Assembly (NCBI GenBank): GCA_038400315.1
Contig: CP151667.1
Location: 5,219,174-5,283,173 of the forward strand
DNA length: 64,000 nt
Origin: Isosphaeraceae bacterium EP7
GTDB lineage: Bacteria; Planctomycetota; Planctomycetia; Isosphaerales; Isosphaeraceae
Direction: 5' to 3'
Below, in pieces: positions 27,463 through 34,870 of the stretch. The notes under the pieces are model-generated. The model ran no database searches and was not told the DNA's origin. It was given only the letters and a program-made list of their open reading frames with translations. Numbering within the stretch: the first letter of the stretch is position 1; each line of letters begins with the position of its first letter. A program made the translations under genes and the position numbers.

Positions 27463-28017
27463 ATGCGAATCTCCGCCTCGATGCAGCTGATCCTCGCCCT
27501 GGCACTGGGACTGACCCTCGCGACTGGCCAGGCGACCGAGCCGGTCATGCTGGCCCAGCTCCGGGGCGCCCCGCTCGGCGCCTGGTTGAGGGTCCTCGGC
27601 GGGAACATGCTCACCGCAGCGGCGATCGTCGGAGGCCTGAGCCTCGCCGTCGAGTTCCTCAGAGGGCAGTTCCCCGTGTCGTGGGGCCTCGGTCGATGGA
27701 CATGGTCGATGGCGATGATCTATGCCGGCTTGAACATCGGGACCATCGTTGCGGCCATCGTCGCCAGCCAGGTAAGAAGGCGTGGCGAGTGCCCCACCTG
27801 GGAGGTCCTCCGACGAGTCTCGCTCCAGGCTTCGACCGACCAGTTCCTCGGCCCATTCGCCTGGGCCTGGCTGGCCTTCGTCCTCACCGCTCGACTCGCC
27901 GGGGGTCCTGGGGGCTCTCCGACGAACGACCTCCGCGAGCGGCTCGGCTTCGAATTTGGGGCACTCACCGCTGCGACGGCCTTGATCGTCCGGGCCTTCG
28001 AGTCCGTCGGCATCTGA
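27463..28017 (+). CDS. Membrane protein, last gene of the ABC operon
   Basis: A 184-residue protein with about four hydrophobic segments (LILALALGLTLATG, GGNMLTAAAIVGGLSLAVEFL, MIYAGLNIGTIVAAIVASQV, FAWAWLAFVLTARL). I recognise no family. It starts at ATG 27463, 22 bases after the permease stop, with GAGG upstream. It probably works with the exporter. It converges on the next gene with only nine bases between stops. Confidence 0.62.
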   Translation: MRISASMQLILALALGLTLATGQATEPVMLAQLRGAPLGAWLRVLGGNMLTAAAIVGGLSLAVEFLRGQFPVSWGLGRWTWSMAMIYAGLNIGTIVAAIVASQVRRRGECPTWEVLRRVSLQASTDQFLGPFAWAWLAFVLTARLAGGPGGSPTNDLRERLGFEFGALTAATALIVRAFESVGI

Positions 28018-28026
28018 GTGCGGACC

Positions 28027-28866
28027 TCAGCCCTTTGGAAGTGTCCCGTCGTCTAGATACCACATCCGGTCCGGCCCGCGCACCAGGCTGGCGCTTCCCT
28101 TGACCACCTCAATCGGCCCGTCGGCCCGCTTCCCCCGGAGGAAAACCGCAACCTGATACGTCGCGTTGATCTCCGTCTCCCCCGCGCTCTTGGCCGCCTT
28201 GAAATTCTGGAGTTCGAACTGTACCGGAGTCCAACTCGACGCACGACCATGACGCATCCTCGTCAGCGTCTCATTCCAATACGCCTTGAACCCCTCAAAC
28301 GAACCGAATCGGGTCCCCGTCCGGCCTTCGTTGCTCAAGAGCAGCCACATCCGGCGAAAATGCGGCCTGTGATGTGACAGGGCTTCGTAGTAATCCTTCA
28401 AAGCCTGTTCCGGCGTGATCCGAACGGGTCGTTCCAGAGTGATGAGCACGGGATAGGCCAGCCACATCAGCAACAGGCCGCCGACGACCAGGATCAGCAA
28501 GGCCAGGCCGATCTCGCCCGACAAGACCATATTCCCAAAGAGATAGAGAATTGGCAGAAATACGAGCACGATCTTGACGAAATCTCCCCCCGACTCACCC
28601 CAGCGGCTCCAGACCTCTCCCACCGTTTCCTCAGCCTCAAGACCCCGACGACGGGGCTTGCTCGCTCGGGAATCGGTACGTTCCGAAGGTTCCTCACTCC
28701 GAGCCTGCTGGGCCCGCGCCGGGATCGGAGGAACAATCGGCGTGACGTCCTCTTCATCGATCGGGTCGGGCCCTTCGAGATCGTAGCCACCGCCGCTCGA
28801 GTCGGGACCGGGCGATTGGTTGAACTTCCCTTGCACGTCGCTCCCCTTCGCTGAAAACGCGGGCAT
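28027..28866 (-). CDS. Membrane protein with C-terminal NTF2-like domain, unknown function
   Basis: A 279-residue protein. The first 85 residues are Pro/Ser/Glu-rich and likely disordered and cytoplasmic. Two adjacent membrane helices follow (FVKIVLVFLPILYLFGNMV and IGLALLILVVGGLLLMWLAY). Residues about 150-279 (PEQALKDYYEALSHHRPHFRRMWLLLS ... YLDDGTLPKG) have the look of an exported NTF2-like sheet-and-helix domain. No close family is recognised. Confidence 0.6.
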   Translation of the reverse strand: MPAFSAKGSDVQGKFNQSPGPDSSGGGYDLEGPDPIDEEDVTPIVPPIPARAQQARSEEPSERTDSRASKPRRRGLEAEETVGEVWSRWGESGGDFVKIVLVFLPILYLFGNMVLSGEIGLALLILVVGGLLLMWLAYPVLITLERPVRITPEQALKDYYEALSHHRPHFRRMWLLLSNEGRTGTRFGSFEGFKAYWNETLTRMRHGRASSWTPVQFELQNFKAAKSAGETEINATYQVAVFLRGKRADGPIEVVKGSASLVRGPDRMWYLDDGTLPKG

Positions 28867-29037
28867 TCACGCCGTCTTGACTCGAAGACGACCAGATCAT
28901 CGAACGACCCCATCGCGGGCCCAGGACAAATGACTCACGAGCAATGATCCTCCAACGATGACAACGCGCGACCCTCGCGAAGGCAAGCGGAGAGTGTTGA
29001 ACACGCCCCTCAGACCGAAACTTGGTCACCTCGACCT

Positions 29038-29065
29038 TGACAATCATGGGGATCTGGACGAAACT
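29038..29065 (+). promoter_or_regulatory. Possible promoter of the tRNA-Gln gene
   Basis: A perfect TTGACA at 29038-29043 lies 16 bases before a weak GAAACT -10 box (29060-29065) and 12 bases further from the tRNA 5' end at 29078. The -35 box is convincing; the -10 box is weak. Confidence 0.4.
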
Positions 29066-29077
29066 AGCCCTGCAAAT

Positions 29078-29148
29078 TGGGGATTGGTGTAACGGTAGCA
29101 CGACTGACTCTGAATCAGTTAGTCCAGGTTCGAATCCTGGATCCCCAA
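29078..29148 (+). tRNA. tRNA-Gln (anticodon CTG)
   Basis: The acceptor arms TGGGGAT and ATCCCCA pair perfectly. The D-arm region reads TTGGTGTAACGGTAGCACG. The anticodon stem ACTGA/TCAGT encloses CTCTGAA with anticodon CTG, which reads CAG glutamine codons. The T-arm is TCCAGGTTCGAATCCTGGA. The discriminator is A, and CCA is not encoded. An integrase gene begins about 65 bases downstream, so this tRNA is the probable attachment site of the island that follows. Confidence 0.95.
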
Positions 29149-29213
29149 CTACTGACAGCGTAGGGAGTTGCGGCCGGCGACGGCTGGGGCGACGGCTCCC
29201 AAGTGCAGGAAAA

Positions 29214-30296
29214 GTGCAGGAACCCTGGTTCCGCAAGCAGACCAACGCTTGGTACGTCGAGATCGACGGCGTCCAGACCAGGCTCGGCCCGCATCCCGCC
29301 GATCGCCCGCCCGTCAAGGGCAAGCGCGGCTGGGCCCCGCCGCCGGAGATCGTCGAGGCCTGGCACGTCCGGATGCGCGAGGGGGGCCTGGCCCCCGCCA
29401 CCAAGGCGATCAACGCCGCCCGACTCTTCGACGAGTTCCTCGCTTTCGTCGACGAGACCGGCAAGGCCAAGACCCGGGACTGGTACCGGTTCTTCCTCCA
29501 GGACTTCAAGGACCGGCACCCGGCGATCGACGCCGCGGCCGTCGACGAGTCCCACGTCGAGCGCTGGCTCCGCGCCAAGCGGAAGCGGACCTGGGGTCAG
29601 TCGACCCGCCGGGGCGCAATCACCGCGCTGAAGCGGGTCATGAGCTGGGCAGTCAAGACCCGTCGCCTGACCGAGAGCCCCATCGCCCACATGAGCCGCC
29701 CGGCAGTCGTGCGTCGCGAGCGAATCCTCACCGCGCCCGAGCGGGGCGACATCCTCGCCCTATACCCCGAGGGCGACCCCTTCTGAGACCTGCTCGTCGC
29801 GCTGGCCGAGTCGGGGGCACGCTCCGGGGAGGTCATCCGCCTGACCGCCGCCGACGTCGACCTCCCCGGCGGCGTGGCCACCCTGGCCGACCACAAGACC
29901 GGCGGCAAGACCGGGGCGGCCCGGTTCATCTACCTGACCGCGGACCTCGCCGCGGTCCTCGCCCGCCTGGTCATCCTGCACCCGTCGGGCCTGCTCTTCC
30001 GCAACGCCGTCGGCAACCCCTGGACCCTGCAGGCGATCAACTGCCGGTTCCGCCGCAAGCGGGCCCGCAAGGTCGACCCCCTGGACGCCGATGTGACCGC
30101 CTACGTCTACCGCTCCAGCTGGACGACCGACGCCCTCGAGAACGAGGTGCCCATCGCCACCGTCGCGGAGCTGCTGGGCCACACCAGCACCGCGATGGTC
30201 TCGAAGCACTACTCGAAGCTCGCCGCCAAGAAGGACTACCTGCGGAGGGCGGCCCAGCAGGCGGTCAAGAAGCCCGGCGGCGACCCGCCTACTTGA
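29214..30296 (+). pseudogene. Tyrosine recombinase/integrase interrupted by one TGA
   Basis: The frame runs from GTG 29214 to TGA 30294-30296 but is cut by TGA at 29784-29786, inside EGDPF*DLLVALAESGARSGEVIRL. Homology continues without a shift on both sides. The N-terminal part has an Arm/AP2-like opening (PWFRKQTNAWYVEIDG) and a SAM-like core-binding domain. The catalytic part has the arginine in SGARSGEVIRL, a YRSSWTTDALE box where the usual H-x-x-R histidine is Tyr, and ELLGHTSTAMVSKHYSKL with the tyrosine nucleophile. A CGA to TGA change is the simplest cause. As it stands the enzyme is probably dead unless the stop is read through. Confidence 0.85.
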
Positions 30297-30492
30297 TCCA
30301 CTTCAGCGGCCCGACGGCGTCGACCTCGGCGCCGCGGGTGTAGGCCGTCAGGTGCTCGTCGGTGATCCGGATCGTCCCCCGGCCCAGGCCGTGCCGCGCG
30401 CACCTCAGCCGCTTCGACCGGATCAGCGCGTAGACCGTGCCGACGCTGATCTCAAGCTTCTCCGCCGCCTGCTTCACCCGCATCGTCGCCAT
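30289..30492 (-). CDS. Excisionase-like small HTH DNA-binding protein
   Basis: A 67-residue protein of the MerR-like/HTH_17 excisionase type: MRVKQAAEKLEISVGTVYAL, IRSKRLRCARHG, TIRITDEHLTAYT. It converges on the integrase gene with an eight-base overlap. Such pairs are common in tRNA-associated elements, where the small protein directs excision. The start may be ATG 30492 or ATG 30483. Confidence 0.78.
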   Translation of the reverse strand: MATMRVKQAAEKLEISVGTVYALIRSKRLRCARHGLGRGTIRITDEHLTAYTRGAEVDAVGPLKWIK

Positions 30493-30771
30493 CCTCCCGG
30501 GGGTCCACTCCGTTCACATCTTCAACGATAGCGCCCCTTCGCGGCACGCGCAAGCTCGCCCCGTAATCAATACCTGCGAGCCACTGGCATTGAGGCCGAT
30601 GCCTGCAATGCCGCCCTCGCCGATGCCGCGGCCGTCCCCGCCCACGTCGAGGGCTTCCACGCCGGCCAGCAGGCCCTCTCCCAGCTCACCCCCGAGGCCG
30701 TCGCCACCCAGGCAGCTACCCCCGAGGGCAAGGCCCAGCTAGAGTCCACCGTCAAGCAGAGCATCACCAAG

Positions 30772-31485
30772 ATGCTGCCGGCGCTGGAGACCTCGACCGG
30801 GAAGAAGGGCCCGGAGATCCTCGACAACTTCATGAAGGAGGGCCCCGAGAAGGCCATGCAGCGGGCGGTCGCCTCCACCAGCCCCGACGAGATGGCCAAG
30901 CAGTTCCAAGCCGTCGGCTACGACACCAGCAAGGCTCAGGACGGCGGCGACCTGACCAAGATGTTCGACGACTTCTTCGGCAAGATGGACGGCCCCAGCC
31001 AGCTGGCCGTGTCGCTGGGCATCCCCCTGGCCGTAGTCGGCCTGATCAGCTCATTCATGGGCGGCGGACTGATGTCGATGCTCGGCGGCGGCGCGGCCGT
31101 CGCGGGCGGCACCGGCCTGCTCACCCAGCTGATGGGCGGGTCCGAGGGCGCACCCGCGGCCAGCGCGGCGGCTCCTGGCCCTGCGGCCGCCGCGCCCCAG
31201 ACTGCCGCACAGCCCCCGACCCAGGACGCCACCGACGCGGCCTACGTCAAGGGGCTGCCCGTGGCCGACCAGACGAACCTGATCAACTTCTCGCAGGAGC
31301 AGGACCCGGTCAAGCTCGAGGCCCTGCGTGCCCAGGTCGCCCCCCACCTGGACAAGATCAACCACGGCTGGCTGCCGACGAGCTGGGGAGGGAGCGGCGA
31401 CATTCAGCAGCGGATGCTCCCCAGGGTCCGCGCGCTCAAGGCCGAGCAGGGCCCCCTGCTGGAGGCCCTCAACAAGGTCAAGTGA
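30772..31485 (+). CDS. Gly/Ala-rich island protein of unknown function, 5' end unclear
   Basis: From ATG 30772 the product has 237 residues. The first 75 are helical and charged (ILDNFMKEGPEKAMQRAV, DEMAKQFQAVGYD). A hydrophobic Gly/Met-rich stretch follows (LGIPLAVVGLISSFMGGGLM, AVAGGTGLLTQLMGG), then an Ala/Pro/Gln linker and a helical C-terminus. The same frame is open and coding-like from 30532, with no ATG, GTG or TTG before 30772. The gene may have lost its true start. The hydrophobic stretch could insert in a membrane. No family is recognised. Confidence 0.5.
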   Translation: MLPALETSTGKKGPEILDNFMKEGPEKAMQRAVASTSPDEMAKQFQAVGYDTSKAQDGGDLTKMFDDFFGKMDGPSQLAVSLGIPLAVVGLISSFMGGGLMSMLGGGAAVAGGTGLLTQLMGGSEGAPAASAAAPGPAAAAPQTAAQPPTQDATDAAYVKGLPVADQTNLINFSQEQDPVKLEALRAQVAPHLDKINHGWLPTSWGGSGDIQQRMLPRVRALKAEQGPLLEALNKVK

Positions 31486-31678
31486 CCGGGTCGGGGTCGA
31501 CGCGCTGGGAGTAGCGACCCATCGCGAAGATCCCCGCGGCGGCGACGTAGCAGAGGCCGCCTGTCGGCGCGCGCCAACTGCCCGGCATGCCGTATCGTGC
31601 CGCGAGGAACATGGCGACGAGCTGTAGCGCAATGGCGCCCCAGAGCAGCATCGTCTTCTTCCGGATCGTCAACGTCAT
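31478..31678 (-). CDS. Small two-helix membrane protein
   Basis: A 66-residue protein with two hydrophobic segments (TMLLWGAIALQLVAMFLAARYG and GLCYVAAAGIFAMGRYS) and a basic N-terminus (MTLTIRKK). It converges on the preceding gene with an eight-base overlap. No family is recognised. In mobile elements such proteins can be holin-like or toxins, but nothing here decides it. Confidence 0.5.
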   Translation of the reverse strand: MTLTIRKKTMLLWGAIALQLVAMFLAARYGMPGSWRAPTGGLCYVAAAGIFAMGRYSQRVDPDPVT

Positions 31679-31769
31679 CGGTGACCGTCCCCGTCGTCTG
31701 CCTGATCTCGAGGCGCGGCCATTGTAAACCGGACGACCGGTTGCACATATGGCGTTGCCTGGAAACCCC

Positions 31770-31811
31770 AAACGACAACGCCCCGGGGCTCTACCCGGGG
31801 CGTTGTCGTTT
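31770..31811. terminator. Perfect 18-bp inverted repeat, likely bidirectional terminator
   Basis: AAACGACAACGCCCCGGG (31770-31787) pairs perfectly with CCCGGGGCGTTGTCGTTT (31794-31811) over a six-base loop. The A-run before and T-run after suit intrinsic termination in both directions. It separates the promoter side of the small membrane protein gene from the 3' end of the next leftward gene. Confidence 0.75.
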
Positions 31812-31847
31812 GTCGTAAGACCGTACAGGTCAACCTATTGCCGGCAA

Positions 31848-32897
31848 TCAGGCGTTCGCCTCGGCCAGCGCCTGCTCGTGCTCCTTCACGTAACGCTCGC
31901 GCTCCGCCGGCGTCCACCTCGGCGGGAACTGGGCCGTCGGGTCGCCCTTGAAGTAGCGGGCGAGCCGGACCTTGTCGTCGCGGCTCGACGCGTCGTAGCC
32001 GCCCACCTCTGTGTAGAAGAAGGGGAAGTCCCTGATCAGGTCGTCGTGGTCCATCGGGATGAAGCCCTCGGCGGTCTGCGCCCCGGGGTCCGAGCCGATG
32101 GCACAGTCGGGCCGATCGGCGTCGTCCTCGAAGGTGATCTGGGCGGGGACGTCGAAGCTGGCAACGAGCCTGGGGCCGGCGGGCACCACGAAGGGGTGAC
32201 GGGTCGCGGCGATGCTGCCGAGGGTCTCGGTGCAGTCCTGCTTCTTCCGGCGCTGGGTCGCCAGCGTGTCCCAGAGCTGGCCGAGGCGGGCGCGGATCCG
32301 GTCGTTCTCGACCTTCGCGGCCTGCCTCAGGTCCGCCTCTTCCTTCGCGCGGGCCGCAGCCGCGGCCGCGGCGGCCAGGGCCTCCCGCTCCTCGGCGGGC
32401 AGCTCGTCGACCTTGGCCTTCTCCTCGAGGATCGACCTCAGCTTGGTCACGTGGTACGGGGCGATGGAGTCGGGCTTGCTCGAGCCGAGGGGCAGGTCGT
32501 CGACGACGGCAGCGGCCTCCGAGGCCGCCTGCGGGACGGGCCTGTCGATCAGGTCCCAGCAGCCGTCGACCTGACGGACGGTCTTGCCTTTCTGGCGACC
32601 CAGGTAGGTCGAAGCCCGCTTCCTGCGGACGGCGAGGTCCTCCAGCCCCGGATAATCCAAGGCGTGGACGGCGTCGTCGACGGCCGGAGAGGTAAGAGGA
32701 CCGCCCGCGGCCGTGAGCGCGGCGACGATCGCCTCCGGCCACCAGCTGCCGCTCTTTCTGGGCTCCGAGGGCCTCTCGTCGTCCTCGGCGGAGCGCTCAA
32801 TGTGGGCCCCGTCGGCCAGGTAGCCGACGAGCTCGGCGCGGAACAGGTCCAGTCTCCTGAGCATCTCGGCGCAGCGGGCCGCGAAGGCGTCGGGCAT
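31848..32897 (-). CDS. Island protein with possible winged-helix N-domain and coiled coil
   Basis: A 349-residue protein. Residues about 50-120 (PEAIVAALTAAGGPLTSPAV, RRKRASTYLGRQKGKTVRQV, DGCWDL) have the pattern of a winged helix-turn-helix unit. Residues about 150-215 form an Ala/Glu-rich coiled coil. The C-terminal part contains FIPMDHDDLIRDFPFFYTEV and a charged tail. I recognise no family. Its position in the island suggests a regulatory or replication/maintenance role, but this is inference only. Confidence 0.55.
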   Translation of the reverse strand: MPDAFAARCAEMLRRLDLFRAELVGYLADGAHIERSAEDDERPSEPRKSGSWWPEAIVAALTAAGGPLTSPAVDDAVHALDYPGLEDLAVRRKRASTYLGRQKGKTVRQVDGCWDLIDRPVPQAASEAAAVVDDLPLGSSKPDSIAPYHVTKLRSILEEKAKVDELPAEEREALAAAAAAAARAKEEADLRQAAKVENDRIRARLGQLWDTLATQRRKKQDCTETLGSIAATRHPFVVPAGPRLVASFDVPAQITFEDDADRPDCAIGSDPGAQTAEGFIPMDHDDLIRDFPFFYTEVGGYDASSRDDKVRLARYFKGDPTAQFPPRWTPAERERYVKEHEQALAEANA

Positions 32898-33308
32898 CGT
32901 TTGATCCAGCGTACGTGTCGAGGAATGGCGGGCGGATCGCCAGTAGAGCGCTATCAGGACACACCGCGCAAGGCCCCAATGGAATTACCTGTGATCTGGG
33001 CCGGACATGTTGAATCATGGATACATCGTAAATCTAACCAGTCGAACGAGTTGGGCACGTGGACACACCAGGACACTGGGACCGCGATCAATCTGGGGCC
33101 AGGACGTGATTGGTTGTGGGCAACCTGTGGTTAGGGCGTGATCGCCGCGTGGTTGCGTGCGGTCAGAGGTGTGAACGGCACAGTCATATCGGCATGCAAC
33201 TGGTCCAAAGGCGGTGAAATCGGGCCAGGGCATCACCAGCACCAGGTAAATGCTTATGGTATGGAAAGTGATCATGCACGCGTTCACTTTTACGCGCCCG
33301 CGCGTTTT

Positions 33309-33327
33309 TCTAGTATTTCATACTAGA
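33309..33327. repeat. Short inverted repeat TCTAGTAT/ATACTAGA
   Basis: A perfect 8-base stem with loop TTC lies directly before a GGACACCCACC...GGTGGTGTGCC imperfect hairpin ending near 33357. It is AT-rich against a GC-rich background, which suggests a binding site or an RNA stem. Confidence 0.55.
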
Positions 33328-33411
33328 AAGGACACCCACCTCGGGGGGTGGTGTGCCCATCCCATCCAGAGTCTTGGAAGAGAGATTAAGAAAAGAATTC
33401 TGAGGACGCAG

Positions 33412-33457
33412 TTGCTGATCCCCTCTCTCGGCCTGCGGCCTTCGAGGGGATCAGCAA
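33412..33457. repeat. Perfect 14-bp inverted repeat with nested hairpin
   Basis: TTGCTGATCCCCTC (33412-33425) pairs with GAGGGGATCAGCAA (33444-33457). The 18-base spacer contains GGCC-TGC-GGCC, which can form an inner stem. The whole 46-base unit folds as one long, interrupted hairpin. It is not next to any gene end, so simple termination does not explain it. Confidence 0.65.
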
Positions 33458-33654
33458 CCCGTAGGGTGGGTGCAGGGTGCCCGCCTCGGTGACTGCCCCG
33501 CCCACCGTTCCTCTGATTCTGGCCACGGCCCACTGGTCACCAGGTTAGCCGGCGGCACGAGCAAACGCCCTGCTCCTGTGCTGGTGGGCGCACGATCACC
33601 TCCGACGCACAGCTAGACGTCCGACCTCGCCAGCGCCACCACGGGCCTCCCAGG

Positions 33655-33674
33655 GCCTTTCCCGGGCATACCTA
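33655..33674 (+). repeat. Direct repeat, left copy
   Basis: GCCTTTCCCGGGCATACCTA. It matches the copy at 34851-34870 at 18 of 20 positions. The two copies bracket the toxin-antitoxin segment. Confidence 0.55.
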
Positions 33675-33795
33675 AATAATCGTCGTTTGCGGGGCATCTA
33701 TGGTTTCGACCGCCGTCGTCGTCATCAACAGGTCTAGACAACGCGGATTGTGGCCGGGGTGGGTCCACCTAAATCCGCTAAGTCATCCTATTTAC

Positions 33796-33816
33796 GATAT
33801 CCGCATGCGTGATATC
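33796..33816. promoter_or_regulatory. Palindromic operator candidate before the HigBA module
   Basis: GATATC-CGCATGCG-T-GATATC is a near-perfect dyad: two GATATC half-sites around the palindrome CGCATGCG. It lies about 140 bases before the toxin start and 20 bases before a small open frame. Antitoxins of the HigA class repress their own promoters through such dyads, so this is a plausible operator. Confidence 0.45.
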
Positions 33817-33834
33817 CCGGCCCCCGGAGATCCA

Positions 33835-33960
33835 ATGGATGGTGAGGCAATCGAAAAGGTTTCCCGGTTACGCTGCACATTGGAAACCTTTCCTTGGATT
33901 ATCGCGAATTGCGATTATATTACCAATGGGCCCCTCGGGGAGCCGATCAGACTCGCATGA
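33835..33960 (+). CDS. Possible 41-residue leader peptide before higB
   Basis: ATG 33835 follows GGAG by five bases. The frame ends at TGA 33958-33960, which overlaps the toxin ATG as ATGA. The peptide (MDGEAIEKVSRLRCTLETFP ...) has no recognised family. The coupling suggests it is translated; it may be a remnant of a longer frame that is open from 33700. Confidence 0.3.
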   Translation: MDGEAIEKVSRLRCTLETFPWIIANCDYITNGPLGEPIRLA

Positions 33961-34298
33961 AGATCACCGGTAGGTCTTGAATCGAGGACTTCCTCGGCCT
34001 GCGCATTGCCGACTCACGGCGGGCGCGCATCGATTTCGACAGCTGGATCGCCATCGCCAAGGACGTGTCCTGGTCGAACTGGGGCCAGCTGAAGCAGACT
34101 TTCGGTAAGACCGACGCTGTCGGTCATTGCATCGTTTTTGACGTCGTCAACAACAGGTACAGGTTGATCGCACGCGTCGATTACCGGGCCCAGCAGATCC
34201 ATGTCTGCGCGGCGATGGACCACGCCGAGTACGACAAGCGACGCTGGTTGACCCGATGCAGTTGCTACGAGCCCGCCGACAAACCAGGGACTGTCTGA
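33957..34298 (+). pseudogene. higB: HigB-type toxin with TGA at codon 8
   Basis: From ATG 33957 the frame reads MKITGRS, then TGA at 33978-33980, then continues open to TGA 34296-34298. The distal part is a clear HigB/RelE-fold mRNA interferase: WSNWGQLKQTFGKTDAV, HCIVFDVVNNRYRLIARVDY, QQIHVCAAMDHAEYDKRRW. Length without the stop (113 codons) suits the family. The antitoxin follows in the usual order. The toxin is probably inactivated, or restarts at GTG 34056-34058 or ATG-less internal sites that would remove the first strand and helix. Confidence 0.8.
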
Positions 34299-34346
34299 GC
34301 CCAGGGGCATCGGCCCCGGGTTCCTAAAAGCGATAGGACGTGCGCT

Positions 34347-34763
34347 ATGGCGACGGCGATCGAAAACTACGCTCCGACCAATACTTACATCGCGCTGGTG
34401 AACGACTTTAAGCTCGCCCATATTCGCGACGCCGCGCACTTGGCGGCGGCCCTGGGCGTCGTGGACGGCCTCCTCTGTTGCGAGCTCGACGAGGGGGGCC
34501 GGGAGTATCTCGGCGCGCTTACCGACCTGATCGAGGTCTACGAGAATGCGACCATTCCCTCGCCGACGGCAGCCGTCCACGAGGTCATCCGCGCGCTAGT
34601 CGAGGGCAGCGACAGGAGCCAGGCCGAGCTGGCCGACGAGCTCGATATCTCCCAGTCGACGATCTCCGCGCTCGTCCGCGGGCAGCGGGCACCGACCTCC
34701 GAGCACATCGCCGTCCTCTCGAAGCGGTTCGGTGTCTCGCCGCGACTGCTCCTGCCCCGCTGA
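34347..34763 (+). CDS. higA: HigA-type antitoxin, XRE-family HTH
   Basis: A 138-residue protein. The C-terminal XRE HTH is clear: SQAELADELDISQSTISALV, RGQRAPTSEHIAVLSKRFGV, SPRLLLP. The N-terminal 75 residues would bind the toxin. It starts at ATG 34347 with AGGA eight bases upstream, 48 bases after the broken higB. It is intact and ends shortly before a strong terminator. Such proteins neutralise HigB and repress the operon. Confidence 0.88.
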   Translation: MATAIENYAPTNTYIALVNDFKLAHIRDAAHLAAALGVVDGLLCCELDEGGREYLGALTDLIEVYENATIPSPTAAVHEVIRALVEGSDRSQAELADELDISQSTISALVRGQRAPTSEHIAVLSKRFGVSPRLLLPR

Positions 34764-34788
34764 TTGAGATGAGCTGAGCCGATTCACG

Positions 34789-34824
34789 AAGGCCGCCAGC
34801 CCCCACCCAGGGGCTGGCGGCCTT
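34789..34824 (+). terminator. Intrinsic terminator of the higBA module
   Basis: AAGGCCGCCAGCCCC (34789-34803) pairs perfectly with GGGGCTGGCGGCCTT (34810-34824), followed by a T-rich tail (TCTTCGTTTC). It is the best intrinsic terminator in the window and begins 26 bases after the higA stop. Confidence 0.85.
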
Positions 34825-34850
34825 TCTTCGTTTCAAACCCGCCCGATAAC

Positions 34851-34870
34851 GCCCTTCCCGGGCACACCTA
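34851..34870 (+). repeat. Direct repeat, right copy
   Basis: GCCCTTCCCGGGCACACCTA, matching 33655-33674 at 18 of 20 positions. Its final TA is the left target duplication of the IS630 element. Confidence 0.55.

Larger units (their letters stand above)
32898..33834. other. Hairpin-rich non-coding DNA of the island
   Basis: About 940 bases with no convincing gene. Base composition is locally lower in GC than the surroundings (for example 33230-33330 and 33660-33720). It contains at least two strong inverted repeats listed separately, and several GGGTGGGTG and GTGGTGTG-like G-runs near 33340-33480. It could hold an origin, an antisense or structural RNA, or regulatory DNA. Confidence 0.5.

Noticed and set aside
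29022-29148. Protein start upstream of the integrase, reading through the tRNA
   Set aside because: The translated tRNA-Gln gives the well-known false peptide GDWCNGSTTDSESV...PGSNPGSP; the integrase start must lie after 29148.
29168-30343. 391-residue Arg/Pro-rich open frame over the integrase
   Set aside because: It is a plus-one-frame shadow of the integrase with no integrase motifs.
31749-33134. 461-residue plus-strand frame opposite the 349-residue island gene
   Set aside because: Antisense composition and passage through the 18-bp terminator hairpin argue against it.
33318-33533. 71-residue minus-strand frame over the hairpins
   Set aside because: It runs through perfect inverted repeats and has no start signal or homology.
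29784-33980. Reassignment of TGA to an amino acid
   Set aside because: TGA is used as the normal terminator of many intact genes here (for example argS, the cytochrome gene, xdhC), and other broken genes carry TAA or TAG.
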